Below, piece after piece: positions 1 to 8,453 of a DNA stretch of 54,584 nucleotides; the first letter of the stretch is position 1, and the number at the start of each line of letters is the position of its first letter. A program made the position numbers and the translations under genes. A model generated the notes under the pieces. That model did not search any database, was not told where the DNA came from, and worked only from the letters and a program-made list of their open reading frames with translations. Source of the stretch: CAYSWH01 sp964434775 (lineage in GTDB: Bacteria > Patescibacteriota > JACMRA01); the NCBI GenBank assembly GCA_964434775.1, contig CAYSWH010000007.1:1-54584 (forward strand), in the 5' to 3' direction.

Positions 1-242
1 GTTATTAAGGTAAGGGTAAGTTTATTGTTTATAAAGTGTTGAGGGGTTGATTTGAATTTTGCAATAATTGGCATAAATTAATTCTTGATATTCTTTAACT
101 GCATTTATTTTCTCTTCTTAACTTCCGTATTCTGACTCTCTTTATTGCTTTGCATCTTTGGAAATTTGTCAAATTGCCATTATACTTAATCACTTCGTAT
201 AAATACTGGACTATTTAGTATTGTTTTGATATTTTTAAATTT

Positions 243-791
243 ATGTTAAATAACCCGGATAAACCTTTTGAAGAACCTGAAGAAAATGAAAGATGGATTG
301 GAGGGGTTCCAAAAAGAATATTTCATAAAGGCCTAACAGGGGTTTATACAGTTATATTAAAATCTGGATTAAAAGCAAAGGTTTTGTTAAATAGAAATAC
401 TCCTTCAATTAAAATCTATTCCGAACACCAAAACAGAACATTCAGTTTTTCAGCAAGAAAAATATCTTCCGAAACAATAGAATTTACTGTAAAAACACTT
501 ATTGACGGACACAAACATCCTGATCTATACGCCAAAAGATTATTTGTAGAATGTATAAAATATTTCCAAATAAACGGAATGAATGTGAATATGGTACAAA
601 GTAGATGGTATGGATGGAGTGTAAACAAAAAAATCTTTGATCAAGAAATAAATGATCCGTATGGCAGTCAGCGCCTGGCTGCGAGTAAAACTTGGACAGG
701 GAAAATGCTTGCTTCCCTTGGTTTTGAAGTCGAAGAGGTTGACATTTCAGACCCTGAGGTAGTAAAAGTTCTCTTTAGAAGAAATAAATAA
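243..791 (+). CDS. conserved-looking hypothetical protein, 182 aa
   Basis: I do not recognise this family. The product is soluble, with no signal peptide or membrane segment. It opens with an acidic, proline-containing stretch (residues 1-20), continues with alternating beta-like segments (about 30-85), and has an aromatic-rich centre (residues about 110-130, with SRWYGWSV) that may be a ligand or protein contact. The C-terminus is mixed alpha/beta. The gene ends 11 bases before the metallo-beta-lactamase gene on the same strand, so the two are probably co-transcribed. The ATG follows an AT-rich stretch with no clear Shine-Dalgarno sequence. Coding reality is supported by length, composition and the tight spacing; function is unknown. 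Confidence 0.6.
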   Translation: MLNNPDKPFEEPEENERWIGGVPKRIFHKGLTGVYTVILKSGLKAKVLLNRNTPSIKIYSEHQNRTFSFSARKISSETIEFTVKTLIDGHKHPDLYAKRLFVECIKYFQINGMNVNMVQSRWYGWSVNKKIFDQEINDPYGSQRLAASKTWTGKMLASLGFEVEEVDISDPEVVKVLFRRNK

Positions 792-802
792 TTCAGTTTT
801 TT

Positions 803-1555
803 ATGCAAATATTCTTTCTCGGGACAGGTGAAGCATCTGATGAGAACTACTACAACAACTCTTTTCTCATTGGTGATAAAACTAAAATTCTGGTTGATTG
901 CGGTTATTCAATTCCGGTTCGATTATGGAGTTACCAAAAAGACCCGGATTTCATTGATTATATATACATTTCACACACCCACGCCGATCACTTTTTCGGT
1001 TTACCGGCTTTGGTTTTAAGACTAAATGAAGACGGAAGAAAAAAACCGTTAAGTATTATCTGCCCTAGAGGTTTTGCCCGAAATATTAAAGACTTATGTA
1101 ATCTTGGATATCCCGGTATTTTGGAGAAAATTAAGTTTGTATTGGACTTTAATGAAATTGAAAGTAGTCAAGAATTGTTTTTGTCAGAGTTTAAACTTAG
1201 TTTTGCCGTAACACGGCACTCCATGAAAAATCTGGCAGTTAGTTTTGAATCACAAAATGTTAAAATAGGCTACAGCGGAGACGGTAATTTTACTCAAAAT
1301 TCAAGTAAATTGTTTCAAAGATCAGACCTCTTAATTCATGATGGTTACTCTTTCCATCAAACTGAAAATCATGCCGAGATATCTGAAATAATTGAGTTGG
1401 CCAAGAATATTAAAGTAAAAACACTTGCACTAACCCACGTCCAAAGAAAAACAAGAAATTCGCGGTTATTCGAGAATAAAATCAGACATTTTCAAGAAGA
1501 ATGTGATTCTCTTAGGATTATTGTTCCAAAACCGGGTTATCAAAAAGATTTTTAG
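803..1555 (+). CDS. metallo-beta-lactamase fold hydrolase, RNase Z-like
   Basis: The 250-aa protein has the family's metal-binding signature HTHADH (H58, H60, D62, H63) preceded by a GTGEAS loop at residues 7-12. A second histidine lies in TRHSMKN, an aspartate in GYSGDG and a further histidine in ALTHVQ near the end. This order is that of the RNase Z/ElaC and related phosphodiesterase branch, which cleaves tRNA 3' trailers or other phosphodiesters in the cytoplasm. RNase Z is usually about 300 aa and has an exosite arm; no obvious arm is seen here, so tRNA processing is only one possibility. A tRNA gene lies 240 bases downstream on the other strand, which may be coincidence. It sits 11 bases after the preceding ORF. 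Confidence 0.8.
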   Translation: MQIFFLGTGEASDENYYNNSFLIGDKTKILVDCGYSIPVRLWSYQKDPDFIDYIYISHTHADHFFGLPALVLRLNEDGRKKPLSIICPRGFARNIKDLCNLGYPGILEKIKFVLDFNEIESSQELFLSEFKLSFAVTRHSMKNLAVSFESQNVKIGYSGDGNFTQNSSKLFQRSDLLIHDGYSFHQTENHAEISEIIELAKNIKVKTLALTHVQRKTRNSRLFENKIRHFQEECDSLRIIVPKPGYQKDF

Positions 1556-1730
1556 TTAATTATTTCCCAAACAGCGAAGCATTTTATACAAAAATTAAAT
1601 CTTCCTTTCCTCTTTATTTACAGGGTTAATCTTTAAAGATTTTAAAACCCAAGAATGATTAGAAGTTTTTTTATCTCTGCCAATAAGTATCAAAACAGTC
1701 TTCCGATCCGAAAATATTGATGTTTAATAC

Positions 1731-1759
1731 AAAGAAAAACCCTGCTTTAAGCAAGGTTT
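1731..1759 (-). terminator. rho-independent terminator of the tRNA-Met gene
   Basis: Read on the minus strand, AAACCTTGC, a short TTAAA loop and GCAGGGTTT form a stem with one internal mismatch, followed directly by TTTCTTT. It lies about 38 bases beyond the 3' end of the minus-strand tRNA and fits a factor-independent terminator for it. The region 1556-1730 between this and the metallo-beta-lactamase gene shows nothing else I can support. Confidence 0.65.
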
Positions 1760-1796
1760 ATCGAAATTAAGTATTGTTATAATTGCCATTTATTGA

Positions 1797-1873
1797 TGGT
1801 GGCGACAGGTGGAATCGAACCACCGGCCTAGGGCTTATGAGTCCCTCGCTCTAACCAACTGAGCTATGTCGCC
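1797..1873 (-). tRNA. tRNA-Met (anticodon CAT), CCA encoded
   Basis: On the minus strand a full cloverleaf can be drawn. The acceptor GGCGACA pairs with TGTCGCC, followed by discriminator A and an encoded CCA. The D arm is GCTC...GAGC, the anticodon loop is CTCATAA, and the T arm is GGTGG-TTCGATT-CCACC. The anticodon stem has four good pairs plus an A-G contact next to the loop. The D-arm and acceptor-proximal sequence closely resembles bacterial elongator tRNA-Met. A CAT anticodon can also mark tRNA-Ile2 (lysidine-modified) or initiator, but the Watson-Crick pair at the acceptor end argues against initiator. TTGACA at 1913-1918 (minus) may be its -35 box, although no good -10 follows at the right distance. 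Confidence 0.9.
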
Positions 1874-2029
1874 CATTTTTCCTTAGTCGAGGCAAATAGC
1901 TTTTACCGATTTTGTCAAGGTATGATCATCCTAAATTTAAAAAAAATATATTTGATACCAGGGATAAAATAAGGAGTATAAATTAATTATCGACACAGCA
2001 ATTTAAAATGCCTGCTTACTATTAATTAC

Positions 2030-3070
2030 TCAAGAACCATCTAAATTCAAACTTCTTAAATATTCCCCATCAACCCAGTAGGTACCCTTGACTTTTTTCC
2101 ACCCCTCACCATTTTCAATTTCCAATTTGACTTCAACCGTTCCTTCCCCTGAATTTTTAGTCAGGTGGCTTTTAATCTCTTTGAGTTTGGTAGTCCCTAG
2201 AGATTTTTTTAATTTTAAAACTATTGGAGGAGACTGCGAAGAGTCCTTTTCTTTATAGATAGATTGCTTAGTAAGCTTATTCTTATTATTTTTAGTTGAT
2301 GCTTTGTCTTTTATTTTACCGGGTTTTTCCTTTAATTCTTGCCAATTGAAAGTTGCCAAGTACTCTTGCCTGGTATTTGTCAGCTGCAAGTCTTCACCTT
2401 CAAAAAGAGGTATAACCCCCTCTTCGAACTTAACTAAATTTTCTATTATAAGCTTTGGAAGTTCTTCATACTCTTTAGTTTCTTCCATATGTGATTCTGT
2501 CTCAGGCCCAACATCACTTCCTTGGACTTCTTCAGAAAGATTACTTTCCGGTTTTTTCTTTTTTCCGCTGGTGATTTTCCCTTTCACCCAATAGAGTTGT
2601 TTTTCTTCAAGTTTAGGTGATAAAGATGGAGCTATTTTGGGAAAAATTATTCCTTCAAATTTTTCATCGTCAGGAAGTGTAATTTGCAGAGCAAACATCA
2701 TGCTATTATTTCTGGTAAAAATTTTTTTGGCCTTCTCAATTAACACTAGAAAAATATCATCCCGTAACACAATATGTCTAACACTATCTAAGATTTCTTC
2801 ATATTCCTTCAAGGGATTACCGGAAACATAAATACCCAAGCTTTCTTTTTCTAAAAGAAGTATATCATATTTATGAATTTTCCCGAAATTCAGGTTCCAG
2901 GGAATACCTGCCGAATCCTCAACCCCTTCTCCCCCGTTAAACAAATCCTCAGAGTCGATTTTCTTGGCTTCTCGACGAACGCTCAAGTTCTCGAGCAGAA
3001 CTTCTATATTGCCAGCCAAAAAAGACCTGGTTACAACAAAAACATCCATATTTTTTTCACCAGAGTTCAT
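2030..3070 (-). CDS. free-standing DNA polymerase III alpha C-terminal region (DnaE-C-like)
   Basis: The 346-aa product aligns by eye with the part of DnaE that follows the catalytic core. Residues 14-30 resemble the end of the helix-hairpin-helix region. Residues 67-90 carry LEKESLGIYVSGNPL, matching the DnaE hallmark LEKExLGfYlSGHPL. Residues about 105-168 match the OB fold, including GIIFPK and WVKGKI. Residues about 285-346 resemble the terminal tau-binding domain. A charged, low-complexity linker (about 170-265) separates the last two. The PHP, palm, fingers and beta-binding parts are absent. It has its own TTGACA box (3100-3105, minus) and an ATG, so it looks like an expressed separate gene rather than a random fragment. 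A dispersed repeat begins 65 bases upstream. It could be half of a split DnaE or an accessory paralogue. Confidence 0.7.
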   Translation of the reverse strand: MNSGEKNMDVFVVTRSFLAGNIEVLLENLSVRREAKKIDSEDLFNGGEGVEDSAGIPWNLNFGKIHKYDILLLEKESLGIYVSGNPLKEYEEILDSVRHIVLRDDIFLVLIEKAKKIFTRNNSMMFALQITLPDDEKFEGIIFPKIAPSLSPKLEEKQLYWVKGKITSGKKKKPESNLSEEVQGSDVGPETESHMEETKEYEELPKLIIENLVKFEEGVIPLFEGEDLQLTNTRQEYLATFNWQELKEKPGKIKDKASTKNNKNKLTKQSIYKEKDSSQSPPIVLKLKKSLGTTKLKEIKSHLTKNSGEGTVEVKLEIENGEGWKKVKGTYWVDGEYLRSLNLDGS

Positions 3071-3134
3071 AAAATGATATTCCTACAGATAAGATAAAAT
3101 GTCAATTTAAAGCACTATAGTTTATAAATAATTA

Positions 3135-3327
3135 TATAGTCAATCCAAATATAACCTATACACCTGTCACGGCGAACTCGTTTCGGCATCTCTTCGAATA
3201 GATCCTGAAATAAATTCAGGATGACGGGGAGGTTTTCAAGGTGACGGGGTTGCAAATTCAGGATAACCACTTGGTAAGTGACGGGGTAGAATTTGAAAAT
3301 GTCTAGGTTTAAGAGGGGATGGCTATA
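3135..3327 (-). repeat. dispersed TIR element, copy 1 (193 bp, inverted relative to the other copies)
   Basis: The element begins TATAG and ends CTATA. It contains the shared blocks CGAACTCGTTTCGGCATCTC, ATCCTGAAATAAATTCAGGAT (a palindrome) and, at the far end, the motif AAACCTAGACAT read on the minus strand. The same blocks recur at 12896-13155, 45054-45522 and 53196-53389. It lies between the DnaE-C gene and nadA and fills most of that spacer. No coding capacity is apparent. Confidence 0.8.
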
Positions 3328-3418
3328 TAATACAACCAAAAACAAATTATTTTTTATGCTTGCAAAAAGTTACAAGTTGTGTTTATGATTCTTTGTTTTC
3401 CAGTATCTAATACAAAGA

Positions 3419-4447
3419 ATGACTACAACATACCCCTCGAATATTTTAAAGCAAGAAACGGACAGGCTTTTTCAATTGCTCAAAAAAGTAGGTTGGAGCG
3501 AGGAGGATTGCCGGAAAATTGCCCCGACAACTTTGGAGATTCAGAAATTAAAGAAGTCACAAAACGCCATCATATTGGCTCATTCCTATCAAACACCGGA
3601 AATTATGTATGGTGTGGCTGATTTTATCGGAGATTCTTACGGATTAAGTAAAATTGCCGCTGAGCATCATGCTTCCAAAATAATCTTCTCTTCGGTCCAC
3701 TTTATGGGTGAAACCGCCAAAATCCTCAGCCCTAACAAAGAAGTGTTAGTACCGGATGTAGCCGGTTGCTCTTTAGCTCAGTCTATTAACGGCGAAGAGG
3801 TTAGAAAGCTTAAGAAAAAAAACCCCAATGCCGGAGTTGTTTGTTACATTAATACAACAGCCGAAGTAAAAGCTGAGTGCGATGTTTGTTGTACTTCGGC
3901 TAATGCCTTGGAAATTGTAAATGCCGTACCTCAAGATGAGGTTATTTTTATCCCTGATAAATTGATGGGACAGAATTTACAAAAGAAAACAGACAAAAAA
4001 TTGATTCTTTGGGAAGGCACTTGTATAGTCCACGAAATATTTTCCTCCGAAGAAATCGATTTTGCCAAGAATCTATACCCGGGAGTAAGAGTGCTTTCTC
4101 ATTTAGAGTGTGACCCGGAAGTTGTAGATAAAAGTGACATGAGTGGTAGCACGGCAGACATGTTGAATTATATAAAAAATTCCAAAGACGAAACCTTCAT
4201 GCTGATTACCGAGTGTGGAATTAGTGATAGAGTAAGAATGGAAATTTCTGACAAACAAATTATCGGAGGTTGCAACCTTTGCCCTTTTATGAAGAAGATT
4301 ACCTTAAAGAATGTGCTCAAGGCACTTAAAGATCCCACGGATGAAATGAGGATCTCCATCCCGCGAGAGACCTTCCAAAAAGCCGAAGCCTGTATCCAAA
4401 AAATGTTTGATATTTGTAATGCCAATACAAAAATAGCAACCTCCTAA
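3419..4447 (+). CDS. nadA: quinolinate synthase A
   Basis: NadA condenses iminoaspartate (from NadB) with dihydroxyacetone phosphate to give quinolinate, using a 4Fe-4S cluster. The 342-aa length is normal. The three expected cluster ligands are visible: C117 in VAGCSLA, C202 in WEGTCIVHE and C288 in CNLCPFM. LAHSYQTPEI near residue 53 and the SGSTADM substrate loop near 242 also fit the family. The gene is alone on the plus strand; its partners nadB and nadC lie about 40 kb away in this window. The ATG has no evident Shine-Dalgarno sequence. Confidence 0.95.
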   Translation: MTTTYPSNILKQETDRLFQLLKKVGWSEEDCRKIAPTTLEIQKLKKSQNAIILAHSYQTPEIMYGVADFIGDSYGLSKIAAEHHASKIIFSSVHFMGETAKILSPNKEVLVPDVAGCSLAQSINGEEVRKLKKKNPNAGVVCYINTTAEVKAECDVCCTSANALEIVNAVPQDEVIFIPDKLMGQNLQKKTDKKLILWEGTCIVHEIFSSEEIDFAKNLYPGVRVLSHLECDPEVVDKSDMSGSTADMLNYIKNSKDETFMLITECGISDRVRMEISDKQIIGGCNLCPFMKKITLKNVLKALKDPTDEMRISIPRETFQKAEACIQKMFDICNANTKIATS

Positions 4448-4719
4448 ATACTCAGAATGTTATATTTATAACATAATCCTTGCGTCTCTATTTAAAGACC
4501 CGAGGAGATTTACAAATGTAGCAGTCGGTCAGAGTATTTTTCCGGCTAATTAAAACATACAATCTATCCATAAGCAATATAAGAAGCAGCTAAGACAAAA
4601 AGTGGTGGAAGAGAACACTTTCAATTTTTAATTTCAAACAATAAAAATCTCCTTCTACTATGAGGAATCACCTTGCCGAGAGATAAAATAATTTTGGATG
4701 TCAACTTAAATCGGCATAC

Positions 4720-5781
4720 TTAAGTTATCAGATTATTCCATATTCCCCAATTCCACAAAAGAAATCTCTGCTTATTTTTTTCGCTTCTGGATGGATAATG
4801 AAAGGTGGTGGTGTAAATAAGCGCCTCCTTATTTTCAAAGTCCAAATGCATCATGCAGCCGGTATGTCCCGCGTGGTTGCGTAAGTTGAGGTGAGGATAA
4901 TAACGCCCTCTACGCCAGACATAACCGTAGGTTTCAGGGTATATTTTACTTCCTGAAAAATCAGGGGAGTTATTCAAAAAATCTTCAGTCTCGTTCTTAC
5001 CGTTTAGAGCAAGTCTCAGGAGTCTCTGATCAAAACCAAACGAATTTTCTAGCCACAGTTTGGAGTATGTCATTAAATCATTAATTGAAGAAAAAATTCC
5101 GGCATGACCTACCGGTTTTTCCAAGAATCGAGCCTTCTCGTCTTGAACTTCCCCGGGTTCCAAATCTCTCTGAGTGGGAAAAGTAATTTTACCTTTTGGC
5201 AGATTTGAATGATAAGTTGTATGAGGTAAACCATAATCTTTGCAAAATAATTGTAAATTAGTTGCCAAATGCCGATTAGTAACTTTTTCAATTATCCATC
5301 CTAAATAAATATATCCCAAATCAGTGTAATTGAACCTTCCGTAATTTTCTTGTTTAAGTCCTGTAGATAAAATATTGAAAATAGCCTCTTTGGAATACCT
5401 TCGATTTTTCTCTATCGACCTTAAATAGATTAACCCGGAAGTATGATCCAAAAGGTCGGCAATTCTTAGAGAAGGAATGACCTTCAAAAAACCCAAGTAG
5501 TCTCCGGGATGAGCATCCAAATCCAGTTGCTTTTCTTTGGCTAGCAAAAGAATTTGAGTAGCCGTAAAAGTTTTGGTCAAAGAAGCTAAATCAAACAAGG
5601 TTTCTTTATCTGTAAAAAATTCTTTTTTAATAAAAAAAGTGGCTGTCTCCCATTTTCCTTGAGTATACTTGGCAAAATTTATAGCAGGTCCGATTTCTTT
5701 TTGGACAAAAAGTTTTCCTATTTTTTCAATATTGATTTCACTAATTCTTGTCATGACTGACCACTTAAAATAAGATCTCAA
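4720..5781 (-). CDS. serine hydrolase, beta-lactamase class C/PBP4*-type family
   Basis: This is a 353-aa protein of the PF00144-type serine hydrolase fold. The nucleophile motif SLTK lies at residues 67-70, the second motif is YTD at 152-154 (Y-S/T-N/D in the family), and HTG near residue 310 stands in for KTG. There is no clear signal peptide, so it may act in the cytoplasm or be exported another way. Substrates in this family include D-peptides, esters and beta-lactams, so specificity cannot be told from sequence. Met10 (MTRISEIN) is an equally good start; the first nine residues are not needed for the fold. It stands alone, separated from nadA by 272 bases in which I see no gene. Confidence 0.85.
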   Translation of the reverse strand: MRSYFKWSVMTRISEINIEKIGKLFVQKEIGPAINFAKYTQGKWETATFFIKKEFFTDKETLFDLASLTKTFTATQILLLAKEKQLDLDAHPGDYLGFLKVIPSLRIADLLDHTSGLIYLRSIEKNRRYSKEAIFNILSTGLKQENYGRFNYTDLGYIYLGWIIEKVTNRHLATNLQLFCKDYGLPHTTYHSNLPKGKITFPTQRDLEPGEVQDEKARFLEKPVGHAGIFSSINDLMTYSKLWLENSFGFDQRLLRLALNGKNETEDFLNNSPDFSGSKIYPETYGYVWRRGRYYPHLNLRNHAGHTGCMMHLDFENKEALIYTTTFHYPSRSEKNKQRFLLWNWGIWNNLIT

Positions 5782-5846
5782 ATTAATTGCTGAATTTAAC
5801 TTTTTTTTATCAAATTCTGCTTATCAAATGATAAAAAGATAAGTTA

Positions 5847-6998
5847 CTAATATTTTTTTATTCCGATTTGCTTTTCCTTTTTGTAATTCATTACTTTTTG
5901 GTAGATTTCCCAACCTCTCAAAATTTGATCCGGCTCTACAAAATCCAAACTACGCCCTTCAATAATCCTTTCAAACATAATTGCATGTTCCAGACACTCT
6001 TTCCCGGGTATTTCGTGATCAACTGTTAAGGTTCCACGATCGTCAAAAAGGCGGACTCTACCCTCAGGATCGACATCCCAAATTAATTTAGAACCATCTA
6101 TAAATTCTACATTAATAGTTGTCTTTTTTTTCTCTAGTTTCTTGCCTGATGACAAATTAATAACTAAAGGCTCACGCTTTAAATCATAATTTAGTGATAC
6201 AGCAAAATATGTTTCCGTAGTCGAACTTTTGAGTCCAAGCTCTTTACAATATTCCTCATATTGTCCGAGTTTCAAGCTATCAGGAGACATTTTAGAAACA
6301 TCAAGTTGAAGGCCGGCCAGTTCAAAAACTAAAAACAGCAATGAAAAAAGGTGGGGCGACATATCTTTAAAAGCACCGGTTATTTCATAATACCCTATTC
6401 GGTTACTTACTCCAATCGATTCTAATGCACTAATTGAAATTGACTTGATTGGCTTATCAAATATTTCCGGATGATGACGAAAGTATTTCTTACCTTTTAA
6501 GATTGAGTTTTTAAATAAATAGTGATCGAAGAAATGGATTTGTTTTCCCAAATCACAAGCGTCGAGAATATTTAATATTTTGTTGGCTTCTTCTCTATTT
6601 TGTCCAAAAGGTTTTTCAATAATAAGATAAAACTTCTTAGAGTGGTACGGGCAAGAATTCAATAAGAAGTTGATAATAACTTTTGGGGGAACTGCCAAAT
6701 AGGCAATGAATACTTCTTCCGGCTCATTTAAATTGGAGATTAGGCTGTTAAATTCTGTGTTATCATCGTACTCTCCACGAACATGCCTTACAGTGCTAAC
6801 TGAATGAAATGTATCTTTTGAGTTTTTATCTAATATCAAATGTAATCTTTTTAAATCAGGAATAGACCTGGAATATCCTATTAAATCTACAATATTATTT
6901 TCTTTGTTGTTTTCGGCCAATTGAGCAAGTGCCGGTAAAATTTTACGTTTGGATAAATCGCCGGTTATTCCGAGTAACAAAAATTTAACTGTTTTCAT
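5847..6998 (-). CDS. zwf: glucose-6-phosphate dehydrogenase, short form
   Basis: This enzyme oxidises glucose 6-phosphate to 6-phosphogluconolactone with NAD(P)+. Visible motifs are the nucleotide-binding GITGDLSKRKILPAL near the N-terminus, EKPFG, and FDHYLFK, the equivalent of the catalytic DHYLGK. I place the start at the ATG at 6998 (MKTVKFLLLG). The frame stays open 22 codons further, but that stretch lies over an extended -10 box and adds residues before the Rossmann strand. From 6998 the protein is 383 aa, against about 480-490 for typical Zwf, and it ends soon after the alpha/beta domain, so the C-terminal part is reduced. Transaldolase at the window end and pyruvate kinase next door fit a sugar-phosphate role. 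Confidence 0.85.
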   Translation of the reverse strand: MKTVKFLLLGITGDLSKRKILPALAQLAENNKENNIVDLIGYSRSIPDLKRLHLILDKNSKDTFHSVSTVRHVRGEYDDNTEFNSLISNLNEPEEVFIAYLAVPPKVIINFLLNSCPYHSKKFYLIIEKPFGQNREEANKILNILDACDLGKQIHFFDHYLFKNSILKGKKYFRHHPEIFDKPIKSISISALESIGVSNRIGYYEITGAFKDMSPHLFSLLFLVFELAGLQLDVSKMSPDSLKLGQYEEYCKELGLKSSTTETYFAVSLNYDLKREPLVINLSSGKKLEKKKTTINVEFIDGSKLIWDVDPEGRVRLFDDRGTLTVDHEIPGKECLEHAIMFERIIEGRSLDFVEPDQILRGWEIYQKVMNYKKEKQIGIKKY

Positions 6999-7026
6999 AA
7001 ATAAAAGGGTAGAACCGATTTTTGAG

Positions 7027-7032
7027 ATTATA
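7027..7032 (-). promoter_or_regulatory. extended -10 box upstream of zwf
   Basis: TATAAT preceded by TG one base away (TGATATAAT read on the minus strand) lies 28 bases upstream of the chosen zwf start. A TTGACA at 7059-7064 is 26 bases away, too far for an ordinary -35. An extended -10 promoter is therefore the simpler reading, with a leader of about 20 bases. Confidence 0.5.
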
Positions 7033-7169
7033 TCAAAGTTTAGAAGAAATCTGAGAATTGTCAAAAGGTTTTTTTTGAATAATAATTATTACTGCAAATA
7101 ATTTATAGTAGTGTTAATCAGCCAACCAAGACTACTTCAATCCAAAAGACTACTTTTAAGCCTAAAACA

Positions 7170-7313
7170 ATGCCTGAAACCAAAAAAATCGGCAACAGTA
7201 TTCTCAATTACACCGGGTTACTCAAGACAATAGTTATTCACGGGTGCTTTCATTTGGCCGGATTGGTTATTTTGGAGTTTATAGTCGCCTGGTTTTTCTA
7301 CGCACTTCAATAA
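7170..7313 (+). CDS. possible small membrane protein, 47 aa
   Basis: This short ORF has a polar N-terminus (MPETKKIGNS) and one long hydrophobic segment rich in Leu, Ile, Val and aromatic residues (about 18-45). It sits on the plus strand in the spacer between the zwf promoter and the 3' end of pyruvate kinase, and overlaps the end of the latter tail-to-tail by 7 bases. A direct repeat of AAGACTACTT (7128-7137 and 7146-7155) lies just upstream. The membrane-like composition and start codon are suggestive; no family is recognised and no clear ribosome site is seen. Confidence 0.35.
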   Translation: MPETKKIGNSILNYTGLLKTIVIHGCFHLAGLVILEFIVAWFFYALQ

Positions 7314-8362
7314 TCTGTTTCTTGCGATCTCTTGATAATTGCATCCATTATTTCTATAGCCTGCTTAGGAAATTTACCGGCTGCACTCTCACCGGACAGC
7401 ATTATAAAATTGGCTTTTTCGATAACTACGGCCCGGTAAATATCACTTACTTCAGCTCTAGTTGGTACGGGATTTTCCGTCATATTGGAAAGCATTTCGG
7501 TAGCAACGATAAAAGGGGTACCTTTTTGCTTGCAAAGGTTACCAATCTGAGTTTGCTGGAACGGAGTAAGAATGTGAGGCGGCAATACCTCCAAAGCCAA
7601 ATCTCCTCGAGCAATCATAACCATGTCACTGGCATCGATAACCGGCTGTAGGTTTGCCTCTTCGAGTACTTCCGATGTTTCCAATTTAGTGCAAATCTTA
7701 GGATAGTAGTCAGTTATTCCGTTTTCTTCTAATATTTGATTAATAAACACTTTCAAAGTATTCAAGTCGTCCATACTCTTCACAAAACTAGGCGCTACAT
7801 ACTCTGGCTTGAGTTTAGCTAGAGTTGACCGGAGCATTTCCACGTCTCTCTTAACTAGAAAATCAAGGTTAATCGACATTTCCGGTAAATTCATACCCTT
7901 ATTACTCTTCACCAATCCTCCGAAGGCAGCTTTACAAATAATCTTATCATTCAAAACTTCCTGCACGGTCCAGACCATTTTCCCGTCATCTACCAAGATA
8001 TCTTTACCTACAACCGCAAATTTTTGAATTTCAAACTGACAGGGTAGCAACATAATAGGCTTCCCTTGATATATTTCGTTAGCCGGATATTCTTGATTAG
8101 GTTCAGTAAATTCTATAGCAATAGTTTCTCCGGTTTTGATTTCTATTTCAGTATTCAAATGTCCCAAAAGTATCTTTGGACCAGCTAAATCAAGCATTAA
8201 TTCCAAACCGTGCTTTCTGCAGCTCTGGCCTGTGCTCAAATGCCAATCGCTCGTACCATGTGAAAAATTAAGACGAGCAATTCGTACATTATGTTCTACA
8301 AAATAGCTAAGAACTTCGGAATCAAGAGAAGCCGGACCGATAGTAGTAATAATTTGAGTCAT
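7307..8362 (-). CDS. pyk: pyruvate kinase, lacking the C-terminal domain
   Basis: Pyruvate kinase transfers phosphate from phosphoenolpyruvate to ADP. The 351-aa protein has the start TTIGPAS, the RLNFSHGT substrate loop, LDLAGPKI, the B-domain region about 70-160, MIARGDLALEV, ATEMLSNM, PTRAEVSD and LSGESAAG. It then stops within the last helix of the A domain. Most bacterial enzymes are about 470-480 aa with a C-terminal effector-binding domain, which is missing here, so fructose-1,6-bisphosphate or AMP control at that site is not expected. A perfect 14-bp palindrome and a TTGACA box lie upstream. The gene follows the coiled-coil membrane protein gene on the same strand after 91 bases. Confidence 0.93.
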   Translation of the reverse strand: MTQIITTIGPASLDSEVLSYFVEHNVRIARLNFSHGTSDWHLSTGQSCRKHGLELMLDLAGPKILLGHLNTEIEIKTGETIAIEFTEPNQEYPANEIYQGKPIMLLPCQFEIQKFAVVGKDILVDDGKMVWTVQEVLNDKIICKAAFGGLVKSNKGMNLPEMSINLDFLVKRDVEMLRSTLAKLKPEYVAPSFVKSMDDLNTLKVFINQILEENGITDYYPKICTKLETSEVLEEANLQPVIDASDMVMIARGDLALEVLPPHILTPFQQTQIGNLCKQKGTPFIVATEMLSNMTENPVPTRAEVSDIYRAVVIEKANFIMLSGESAAGKFPKQAIEIMDAIIKRSQETDY

Positions 8363-8382
8363 AGCAAATGAATATTTCCCTA

Positions 8383-8396
8383 AAAACTGCAGTTTT
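8383..8396. promoter_or_regulatory. 14-bp perfect palindrome upstream of pyk
   Basis: AAAACTGCAGTTTT lies 20 bases upstream of the pyk start, between it and a TTGACA (8407-8412, minus strand). Its position next to a likely promoter would suit an operator, but no cognate regulator can be named from sequence and the palindrome could be chance. Confidence 0.35.
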
Positions 8397-8453
8397 GAGA
8401 TTGTTTTGTCAAGTAACCTAAAAACTCACCTTGTTGATAAAAAGATTTGTCTC

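Noticed and set aside
2304..2594. 96-aa plus-strand ORF inside the DnaE-C gene
   Set aside because: Serine/phenylalanine-rich antisense shadow of the charged linker; the minus-strand frame has clear family motifs.
4448..4719. Possible RNA gene between nadA and the serine hydrolase
   Set aside because: Only a small AT hairpin (GTTATATTTATAAC) and no cloverleaf or known RNA motif was found.
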